64,000 nucleotides of DNA from Trinickia soli (GTDB lineage Bacteria; Pseudomonadota; Gammaproteobacteria; Burkholderiales; Burkholderiaceae). Of the stretch, positions 9,134 through 15,858 are shown one piece after another. The notes beneath the pieces are model-generated. The model did not search any database and was not told where the DNA came from. It worked only from the letters and a program-made list of their open reading frames with translations. The stretch's first letter is position 1. Each line of letters starts with the position of its first letter. The position numbers and the translations under genes were made by a program. Location: the NCBI RefSeq assembly GCF_002879855.1, contig NZ_PNYB01000003.1:1-64000 (forward strand), written 5' to 3'.

Positions 9134-9865
9134 GTGTCATCCAATTCATTGCCTGCATTGCGCCAAAGCTCGACGTTCGTGCCCGAAACGGCGTTCGGCA
9201 TCTGGTTTTTGCGTACGCGTACGTGGGAACATCACGTGCTGCGCGTGGCCATTACCGACCTGAAGCGACTGATCCACGCGCCCATGCCGCATGCGCCCGT
9301 CATCGTCGACGCCGGCTGCGGCCAAGGCATCTCGTTCAAGCTACTGGCTCACGCATTCGAGCCAAGCCGCATCGTCGGCGTCGACTGCCATGCGCCGTCG
9401 CTCGCGCTCGCCAAGCAAGCCTCGATGCGCGTGCCCGTCGAGATCGACCTACTGCACGGCGACTGCGCCGCGCTGCCGCTGCCCGACGCTAGCGCCGACA
9501 TCGTCTTTTGCCACCAGACGTTCCACCATCTCGTCGAGCAAGAGCGCGCGCTCGAATCGTTCCGGCGCGTGCTCAAGCCAGGCGGGCTGCTCCTGTTCGC
9601 CGAATCGACGGACGCCTACATCAAATCCTGGGTCATCCGTCTTCTGTTTCGGCATCCGATGCATGTGCAAAAAAGCGCCGACGGCTACCTCGATATGCTG
9701 CGCGCCGGCGGCTTTGCGTTCGAAGCCCATCACGTCTCGCTGCCCTACCTTTGGTGGAGCCGGGCCAAAGACTTCGGCTTACTCGAGCGACTCGGCCTCT
9801 ATCACTCCAAACCGGGCAAGCGTCGCGAGACGCTCGTCAATGTCGCCGCCCGCAAACCGCTGTAG
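9134..9865 (+). CDS. Class I SAM-dependent methyltransferase of the aryl polyene locus
   Basis: The 243-aa protein has a Rossmann methyltransferase core: motif I VDAGCGQG near residue 56, a GVDCHAPS acidic loop, and FCHQTFHHL followed by RVLKPGGLLLFAE. A methyltransferase is a usual member of aryl polyene clusters, where O-methylation of the aryl head group has been proposed. The GTG start at 9134 is chosen because GGAAGG lies about seven bases upstream and similarity starts near this point; the reading frame remains open further upstream. It is the only plus-strand gene in the locus, divergent from the halogenase-like gene and convergent with the main operon. Confidence 0.82.
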   Translation: MSSNSLPALRQSSTFVPETAFGIWFLRTRTWEHHVLRVAITDLKRLIHAPMPHAPVIVDAGCGQGISFKLLAHAFEPSRIVGVDCHAPSLALAKQASMRVPVEIDLLHGDCAALPLPDASADIVFCHQTFHHLVEQERALESFRRVLKPGGLLLFAESTDAYIKSWVIRLLFRHPMHVQKSADGYLDMLRAGGFAFEAHHVSLPYLWWSRAKDFGLLERLGLYHSKPGKRRETLVNVAARKPL

Positions 9866-9869
9866 CGGA

Positions 9870-9892
9870 CGACCGGGCTCCGGCACCGGTCG
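9870..9892. terminator. Stem-loop between convergent genes
   Basis: A 7-bp stem (CGACCGG with CCGGTCG, 9-base loop) lies five bases after the methyltransferase stop and 66 bases from the end of the converging operon. There is no T-tract, so intrinsic termination is uncertain; it may act in both directions as a barrier or an RNA 3' end. Confidence 0.4.
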
Positions 9893-9957
9893 GATGCAGT
9901 GGATGCACACGCCCTATCCCAGCAGGCACGGTGCGCCGCCCGGCTCACGCTTCCTCG

Positions 9958-10395
9958 TTACTTCTTCAGGGTCACGACGTCGCCCTTGAGCGCGACGCCG
10001 GCGATCACGGCGCCCGAACCACACGTAAACTCGGTCGCGCTGGCCGTCAGGTTGTTCTTGTAGTTGCTCTGGATGTTGATGACCGCATTGCCGCCTAAAG
10101 CCCGCGCCCGCTCTTGCAGGGCGATGACAGCCGAGAGGAACACATGCTGGCACGCGAGCTCGTCACTGCGACCGAAGGCGTTCGTCTTTTTGTTGGTGGC
10201 CGCTTCTCTCAGGGTCTTGAGCACCGCGGGATGCGGCTGGCCGGCAAAATACAGCGCGATGTCGGAGCCGACTTTACCGTTGTCCGACTTCAGTGCGTTG
10301 TCGATCGAGTAAGTCCCGATGGAATTGCGGGCGAAGGCATGCGTGGCCGCGACCGAAAGAGAAAGTACGGCAGCCAGTTTGAGATAGCGTTTCAT
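9958..10395 (-). CDS. Small secreted YbjQ-like protein, copy 1
   Basis: The 145-aa product has a signal peptide (MKRYLKLAAVLSLSVAAT, cleavage near HAFA) followed by a compact domain. The stretch LQERARALGGNAVINI, near residue 102, looks like the helix-turn of the YbjQ/UPF0145 fold, and a conserved pair of cysteines lies at ELACQ and EFTCGSG. It is clearly paralogous to the next gene upstream (10466-10897), about 70 bases away. Proteins of this kind are often labelled excinuclease subunit in databases; nothing in the sequence supports a DNA-repair role. Position at the end of the aryl polyene operon suggests an envelope role; function unknown. Confidence 0.75.
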   Translation of the reverse strand: MKRYLKLAAVLSLSVAATHAFARNSIGTYSIDNALKSDNGKVGSDIALYFAGQPHPAVLKTLREAATNKKTNAFGRSDELACQHVFLSAVIALQERARALGGNAVINIQSNYKNNLTASATEFTCGSGAVIAGVALKGDVVTLKK

Positions 10396-10465
10396 CGTGT
10401 TCACTTCCTGTTTGTTGTCAGTTGAAGTCCTGCTGTTCGCCGGGCCGACCCCATAGCCCGGACGC

Positions 10466-10897
10466 TCACTTGGCCTCGAGCGTGACAAGCTCGCCGCGCA
10501 CCTTCAGCGCAGCCGCACTCCCGCTCGTCGCACAGGTGAACTCGGTGGCCGAGACGCTCTTGGTCGCGTGAAAGCTCGTCTCGATGTTGACCACGGCGTT
10601 CGCGCCGTGGTCGATTGCGTCAGCGCGAAGCGAGGCCAGCGCTTCACTCAGCGCCTCGTTGCACGACGTCGTTTTGCCGTCGAGCCTGCGCGCGATGCGT
10701 ATCGACGCCTTCCCTTCGCCGTGCGACGCGGTAACGGCCGGATGCGCCGCATCGCCGAAGTAGAAGGTCACCTTGCCGTCTGCGGGCTGCGTGTCGAGCA
10801 CAGGTTTGAGCGGATAGGTCGTCACGCTGGTGTGGGCCGTGGCCGCCTGCGTCGTCGCCGCCAGCGCCGCCAGCGCAATCAGGTGCTTGAGTTTCAT
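10466..10897 (-). CDS. Small secreted YbjQ-like protein, copy 2
   Basis: The 143-aa product has a signal peptide (MKLKHLIALAALAATTQA, cleavage near ATAH) and a mature domain sharing the layout of its neighbour: GKVTFYFGDAAHPAV near residue 40, CNEALSEALASLRADA, HGANAVVNIET and EFTCATSG, ending in LVTLEAK. The shared motif GANAVVNI is reminiscent of the YbjQ/DUF74 family. It sits 49 bases after the last ketosynthase of the operon. Two cysteines are conserved between the paralogues and could form a disulfide in the periplasm. No catalytic function can be assigned. Confidence 0.75.
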   Translation of the reverse strand: MKLKHLIALAALAATTQAATAHTSVTTYPLKPVLDTQPADGKVTFYFGDAAHPAVTASHGEGKASIRIARRLDGKTTSCNEALSEALASLRADAIDHGANAVVNIETSFHATKSVSATEFTCATSGSAAALKVRGELVTLEAK

Positions 10898-10946
10898 CGA
10901 GATACTCCCGTCGTTGTGGTCTCATCAAAAAAATCGAAGATGCTCG

Positions 10947-12197
10947 TCACCGCTTCGTGCCGCCTGCGCAGGCGCCGAACATCAAACTCGCGCAACTGCC
11001 GCCGAATCCGAACGAGACGGACATCGCGGCAGCGAGCGAGGCCGCACGCGCCGACCGTACGATCGGCGCGGCATCGAAGCAAGGGTCGAGTGATTCGATG
11101 CCCGCGCTGGCCGCAACAAAGCCGTCACGCATCATCAGCAACGTGTAGATCACCTCATGCACGCCCGCCGCGGCGAGCGGATGCCCCGTCAAGGCCTTCG
11201 TCGACGAGAGCGGCGGCATCCGCTCGCCGAACACGGCCACTAGCGCGTCGAGCTCCTGCGCATCGCCAAGCGGCGTCGAGGGCGCGTGCGTGTTGACGTA
11301 ATCGGGCCGCACGCCGGCTTCGTCGAGCGCGGCGCGCAGAGCTCGTGCAATGCCGGCCGCCCCCGGCGCGACCATCGCGTGCGCATCGGTCGCTTGACCA
11401 AAACCGGTCAATTCGGCGTAGATCGAGGCGCCGCGCGCGCGTGCGTGCGCAAGCGATTCGAGCACGAGTACCCCAGCCCCCGAGCCGAGCACGAAGCCGT
11501 CGCGCCCGACATCGTACGGGCGAGACGCGCGCTGGGGCGCGTCGTTGAACCCACGCGAGAGCACGCCCATGGCATCGAACATCAGCGCCGTGTTCTCGTG
11601 CAATTCTTCGCTGCCGCCGGCCAGCACGATCTGCTGGCGTTCTGTCTGAATCAGGTGCATCGCCTGCCCAATCGCGAGCGCGGATGTCGTACAGGCGGAC
11701 GACGGCGAATAGCAGACGCCTTCCAAGCCGAAGACGTGGGCCACGTTGGCGGACACAGTGCTGCTCATCGCCTGCGGCACGACGAACGGCGGCGTGCGCT
11801 CGATGCCGCGCGCAGCGCACAGCGCGAGCGCGGCATCGTAGGCCGATAGTGCGCCGGTCCCCGAGCCGATCACCGCACCGGCCCCAGGCGAATGCAGCGC
11901 CGACGGCGCGAGGCGCGCATCGTCGATCGCCATGCGCGCGGCGTGGCACGCAAAACGCGCCGTATCGCCCATGAAGCGCTCGAACTTGCGCGCGAACGGT
12001 GGCTCGCCGCTCACCGAGGCCGCACCTGCGACCTGGCTCGCCAACCCTCGCTCGGCCCACGCCTCGATACGCGTGAGCCCCGACCTGCTCGCCCGCAATG
12101 CGTCGGCCACCGCATCCAGTGCATTGCCAAGGCAGGAAACGATGCCCATGCCGGTGACGACGACGCGCTGAGCATCGGGGCGCATCGCCGCGCTCAT
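10947..12197 (-). CDS. Beta-ketoacyl-ACP synthase, third full-length KS of the APE locus
   Basis: Thiolase-fold condensing enzyme of 416 aa. All three catalytic residues appear: Cys in SSACTTSA, His in NTHAPSTPLGDAQE and His in STKALTGHPLAAAG. The first His motif is degenerate relative to the usual NAHGTGT. The ATG at 12197 overlaps the stop of the KS gene upstream by four bases; a second in-frame ATG lies at 12185. APE clusters generally end with a single KS after the ketoreductase (ApeR position), so this appears to be an extra copy next to it. Its role, elongation or initiation, cannot be decided from sequence. Confidence 0.88.
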   Translation of the reverse strand: MSAAMRPDAQRVVVTGMGIVSCLGNALDAVADALRASRSGLTRIEAWAERGLASQVAGAASVSGEPPFARKFERFMGDTARFACHAARMAIDDARLAPSALHSPGAGAVIGSGTGALSAYDAALALCAARGIERTPPFVVPQAMSSTVSANVAHVFGLEGVCYSPSSACTTSALAIGQAMHLIQTERQQIVLAGGSEELHENTALMFDAMGVLSRGFNDAPQRASRPYDVGRDGFVLGSGAGVLVLESLAHARARGASIYAELTGFGQATDAHAMVAPGAAGIARALRAALDEAGVRPDYVNTHAPSTPLGDAQELDALVAVFGERMPPLSSTKALTGHPLAAAGVHEVIYTLLMMRDGFVAASAGIESLDPCFDAAPIVRSARAASLAAAMSVSFGFGGSCASLMFGACAGGTKR

Positions 12198-13420
12198 CGA
12201 AGCCGCTTGAAGATCAGCGACGTGTTGATGCCGCCGAATGCGAAGTTGTTGCTCATCACATACTCGGCATCGATCACGCGGCCTTCGCTCACGATGTAGT
12301 CGAGCGGCGCGCAGGCCGGATCGACGGTCGCCAGATTCAGCGTCGGGGCATACCAGTTGCGCTTCATCATCTCTATCGTCCACCAGGCTTCGATAGCGCC
12401 GCACGCGCCGAGCGTATGGCCGATGTAGCTCTTGAGTGAACTGATCGGCATCGCACCGCCGAATACCTCGGCCGTGGCGGCGCTCTCGGCCACGTCGCCG
12501 CGATCGGTTGCCGTCCCGTGCGCGTTCACGTACGCGATCGCCTCCGGCGGCAACTGCGCATCCGCAAGCGCCAACCGCATGGCCTGCGCCATGGTGACGG
12601 CAGTGGGTTGCGTCATGTGCGCGCCGTCGGAGTTGCAGCCGAAGCCGACGATCTCCGCATGGATGCGCGCACCGCGCGCGCGCGCGTGTTCGTACGCTTC
12701 GAGCACGAGCGTGCCCGCCCCTTCGCCGACCACGAGCCCGTCGCGCTGCGCATCGAACGGGCGCGGCGTCAAATGCGGCACTTCGTTGCGCGTGCTCGTC
12801 GCGTAAAGTGTGTCGAACACGGCAACGGCGGGTCCCGACAGCTCCTCGGCCCCGCCGGCGAGCATCAATGCCTGCTTGCCGGTCGCGATCGCCTCGTAGG
12901 CATAGCCGATCGCCTGACTGCCCGAGGCGCACGCGCACGAAGTGGGAATGATGCGACCTTTCAGATCCCAAAAAAGGCTCACGTTGACGGCCGCCGTATG
13001 CGGCATCATCTGCACGTAGCTGTTTGAGGTCACGTCCTGCATCGATCCCGTGTCGAGCATCGTGCCGAACGCACGAATCGGCTGAACCGAGCCCGACGAC
13101 GAGCCATAGGCGACGCCCATGCGACCGTCGGCGATCGACGGGTCCACGGCCAGCCCGGCATCGATCAGCGCGAGTTCGCTGGCCCGTACCGCGTACATCG
13201 AGACGGGTCCCATCGATCTCGTTTTCTTGCGCGGATACTCGCGCGGTACTTCGAAGCTCGGCAGAGGGCACGCGAGGCGCGTGTGCAATGACGAGAAATA
13301 GTCCCACTCAGGCATGCTGCGCACAGCGTTGCGTCCGCCGCGCAACGCCGCCTCGATCTCGTCCCAGCGCGTGCCGATGGCCGTCACCCCACCCATTCCG
13401 GTTACGACGACGCGCCTCAT
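12194..13420 (-). CDS. Beta-ketoacyl-ACP synthase (ApeR-like position)
   Basis: FabF-like ketosynthase, 408 aa, with the complete catalytic set: Cys in TSCACASGSQ, His in NAHGTATDRGD and His in SYIGHTLGACG. It begins with VVVTGMGGVTAIG, the normal KAS II start. Order (ketoreductase, then KS) matches the end of known aryl polyene clusters. It overlaps the ketoreductase stop and is itself overlapped by the next KS, consistent with co-translation. The likely job is one of the decarboxylative condensations of malonyl-ACP that build the polyene. Confidence 0.9.
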   Translation of the reverse strand: MRRVVVTGMGGVTAIGTRWDEIEAALRGGRNAVRSMPEWDYFSSLHTRLACPLPSFEVPREYPRKKTRSMGPVSMYAVRASELALIDAGLAVDPSIADGRMGVAYGSSSGSVQPIRAFGTMLDTGSMQDVTSNSYVQMMPHTAAVNVSLFWDLKGRIIPTSCACASGSQAIGYAYEAIATGKQALMLAGGAEELSGPAVAVFDTLYATSTRNEVPHLTPRPFDAQRDGLVVGEGAGTLVLEAYEHARARGARIHAEIVGFGCNSDGAHMTQPTAVTMAQAMRLALADAQLPPEAIAYVNAHGTATDRGDVAESAATAEVFGGAMPISSLKSYIGHTLGACGAIEAWWTIEMMKRNWYAPTLNLATVDPACAPLDYIVSEGRVIDAEYVMSNNFAFGGINTSLIFKRLR

Positions 13421-14151
13421 CAGATCATCCCGCCGTTGACGCCGATCACCTGGCGCGTCACATACGAAGCCGCGTCGGACATCAAGAAGCCCACTGTTGC
13501 GGCCACCTCCTCCGGGCGCCCGACGCGGCCCATCGGCACGGTTTGCAGGGCCCGCTCGATATGCTCGAGGCCGGCGAGCATATCGGTGTCGACGAGTCCA
13601 GGCGCCACGCAGTTGACTGTGATCCGGCGCGAAGCAAGTTCGACGGCAAGCGCCTTCGTCGCGCCGATCAGTCCCGCCTTGGCCGCACTGTAATTGACTT
13701 GGCCGCGATTGCCGATCACGCCGGAGACCGATGCGATCGTGACGATGCGGCCACCCTGCCTGGCGCGCACCATGGGCATGGTCAGCGGGTGAACCACGTT
13801 ATAAAAGCCGTTCAAGCCCGTTTCGACGACGGCATCCCAGTCCTCGTCCGTCAACGCCGGAAAGGCCGCATCGCGCGTGAGGCCCGCGCACAGCACGATG
13901 CCGTAATACGCGCCGTCGCGCTGCACATCGGCGTCGAGCTGTGCGCGGCAAGCCGCCCGGTCGCGAACGTCGAACCGTAACAGGCTCGCCCGGCCGCCCT
14001 GAGCTTCGATCGCGTCGACCACGGCCTGTGCTTCGCTTACGCTGCTTCTGCAATGCACGGTGACGGCGAAACCGTCCGCGGCGAGACGAATTGCGATCGC
14101 GCGGCCGATGCCGCGGCTTGCGCCCGTAACGAGAACGCGCCGGCTGGTCAT
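13420..14151 (-). CDS. 3-oxoacyl-ACP reductase, FabG-type (ApeQ-like)
   Basis: Short-chain dehydrogenase of 243 aa that would reduce the 3-oxo group after each condensation. The NADPH site TGASRGIG is at residues 9-16; the catalytic Ser lies in IASVSG and the Tyr/Lys in NYSAAK; the C-terminal VIGVNGGM is FabG-like. It stands between the dehydratase and ketosynthase genes and overlaps both, the order seen in aryl polyene clusters. Confidence 0.9.
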   Translation of the reverse strand: MTSRRVLVTGASRGIGRAIAIRLAADGFAVTVHCRSSVSEAQAVVDAIEAQGGRASLLRFDVRDRAACRAQLDADVQRDGAYYGIVLCAGLTRDAAFPALTDEDWDAVVETGLNGFYNVVHPLTMPMVRARQGGRIVTIASVSGVIGNRGQVNYSAAKAGLIGATKALAVELASRRITVNCVAPGLVDTDMLAGLEHIERALQTVPMGRVGRPEEVAATVGFLMSDAASYVTRQVIGVNGGMI

Positions 14152-14672
14152 GACGTAAAACTCCCTTCGATGAATGCTTCAAAATCGGTTGGCTGGAACA
14201 CCTTGACGACGGCCTGCGCCAGGCACCGATCGGCGGCGGCGATGAGGCACTCGTAGGCACCGTGGCCCGCTTCGCTCTTGAGCAGCTCCTTCGCCTCGAT
14301 CCGCAGCTCTGTGCCGCTTGCGAACGCGGGCACGTGCGCCTCGTAGCGGCTTGCGCCAAGCAGGACACCGGGCCGCGCACGGCCGCCAGCCCGCATCGCA
14401 ATCAAGCCGACGTGCGCAGCGATCGCCTGCGCCATCAACTCGATGCCGATCCAGGCCGGCATGGCGCCGTCCGCATCCGCGTACCAGGCCCGCGGATCGA
14501 CGCTCGCGAGCGCAGCCAGCGCGTCGTCGCTACACGCGACGATTTGGTCGATGAGGCGCATCGTGCCGCGATGGGGCAGCACGGCGTCCACCGCGGGGAA
14601 CCCGGCGGCGGGCCGAAGCACCGAAACGGCGGAGTGGGAATCTGTAGGCGGTGTCGTCATCACAAAGGTCAT
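14148..14672 (-). CDS. Hotdog-fold 3-hydroxyacyl-ACP dehydratase (ApeP-like)
   Basis: The 174-aa protein is a single hotdog domain. LPHRGTMRLID (about residues 33-43) carries the putative catalytic His and WIGIELMAQAIAAHVG the acidic residue of the long helix. It would dehydrate 3-hydroxyacyl-ACP to the 2-enoyl form, leaving the double bonds of the polyene because no enoyl reductase is present in the locus. Two in-frame ATGs (14672 and 14660) are possible starts. A second dehydratase domain is fused to the AMP ligase at 22744-24438. Confidence 0.87.
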   Translation of the reverse strand: MTFVMTTPPTDSHSAVSVLRPAAGFPAVDAVLPHRGTMRLIDQIVACSDDALAALASVDPRAWYADADGAMPAWIGIELMAQAIAAHVGLIAMRAGGRARPGVLLGASRYEAHVPAFASGTELRIEAKELLKSEAGHGAYECLIAAADRCLAQAVVKVFQPTDFEAFIEGSFTS

Positions 14673-14679
14673 GCGTCTT

Positions 14680-15858
14680 TCAATGCGCGAGCACGAGGCT
14701 CACGTTGCTGCCACCGAAGGCAAACGAGTTGCTCATCGTGGCCTGTCCGGGCAGCAGACGCCGTTCGTCCTCGACGAGATCGAGCGCCGGCAGTCCCGGA
14801 TCGGCCACGCCGTCCCAAAGGTGACGCGGCAATGTCGCGCCCTCGCGTACCAGCGCGAGCCAGGCGAAGCCGAGCTCGGTCGCACCCGCCGCGCCGAGCG
14901 TGTGGCCCGTCAGCGGCTTCGTACCGCTCGCCGCCACGCCGCGCGGAAACACTCGCGACATGAGCCTCGCCTCCATTTCGTCGTTCTTGCGCGTAGCCGT
15001 CGCATGCAAATTCACGTAGCCGATCGCTTGTGAAACCATGCCCGCGTCGGCGAGCGCCGCCCGCAATGCCTGCTCGCCGCCGGCGCCGGACGGATCCGGC
15101 GCGGAAATGTGATAGGCGTCGCTCGATTCGCCGACGCCGGCCAAGACTGCGGGCCCCGCTTCGCGGCTCATGAGGAATACGGCCGCGCCTTCGCCAATAT
15201 TGATGCCGGCGCGGTTCAAGCTCATCGGATTCGTACGCTCGAAGCTCGTCGACTCGAGCGCTGCGAAGCCGCGCAGCGTCAGCTCACACAGCGAGTCCAC
15301 ACCGCCGACGACCAGCGCATCGCAGAGCTCGAGCTGCAGCAAACGGCGCGCGGCGGCAAACGCCTTTGCGCTCGAGGTACAAGCTGTCGAGATCGTATAC
15401 GCGGGCCCTTGCAGGCCGAGCGCCGCGGCCGCGAACGGCGCACTCGTACCGATTTCCATTTGGACGTAATGGAACGGCGCCGGCTCGGTGCGGCCCTCGT
15501 CCGGCCTCGCGAACGCGGCCTCGCCCGCGGCGATGCCCGACGTGCTCGTGCCGAGCACGACGCCGACGCGTCCCGCCCCGTAGCGCGCGCACGCGGCTTG
15601 CACGGCGGGCTCGATCTGGGCTAGCGCCGCCAACAAGAGCCTGTTATTGCGGCAATCGTAATGGGCGAGGTGCGCAGGCGGCGCGAGTTCGAGCGAGCCT
15701 TGCACGCGCCCGACATACGCGCCGTGCTCGCCTCCAAGCGCGACCCGACCCATACCATGTGAGACGCCCGTGGCAAGCGCCGCAGCGATCGCGTCCAAGT
15801 CGGCGCCGAGCGCATTGACCATGCCGAGCGCATGTAAATAGACGTGCGGCAGCTTCAT
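14680..15858 (-). CDS. Beta-ketoacyl-ACP synthase (ApeO-like)
   Basis: Ketosynthase of 392 aa with Cys in STACTSSAKAF, His in NLHATATRKND and His in LTGHTLGAAG, so probably catalytically competent. In studied aryl polyene systems the KS in this position pairs with a chain-length-factor-like protein to make the iterative condensing enzyme; the partner here would be the short KS-like protein at 26397-27089. Its ATG overlaps the stop of the exporter gene by four bases, which leaves no room for the lipoprotein gene often found between these two in other APE clusters. Confidence 0.9.
   Translation of the reverse strand: MKLPHVYLHALGMVNALGADLDAIAAALATGVSHGMGRVALGGEHGAYVGRVQGSLELAPPAHLAHYDCRNNRLLLAALAQIEPAVQAACARYGAGRVGVVLGTSTSGIAAGEAAFARPDEGRTEPAPFHYVQMEIGTSAPFAAAALGLQGPAYTISTACTSSAKAFAAARRLLQLELCDALVVGGVDSLCELTLRGFAALESTSFERTNPMSLNRAGINIGEGAAVFLMSREAGPAVLAGVGESSDAYHISAPDPSGAGGEQALRAALADAGMVSQAIGYVNLHATATRKNDEMEARLMSRVFPRGVAASGTKPLTGHTLGAAGATELGFAWLALVREGATLPRHLWDGVADPGLPALDLVEDERRLLPGQATMSNSFAFGGSNVSLVLAH

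Noticed and set aside
9958..10897. Excinuclease ABC subunit as a label for the two small secreted proteins
   Set aside because: They are about 145 residues long with signal peptides and no ATPase or zinc motifs, so the label would be a propagated misannotation.
12198..13307. Upstream extension of the last ketosynthase to a 786-residue protein
   Set aside because: The extension is out of frame with the neighbouring KS gene and encodes Arg-rich non-family sequence; the KS fold starts at the ATG at 12197.
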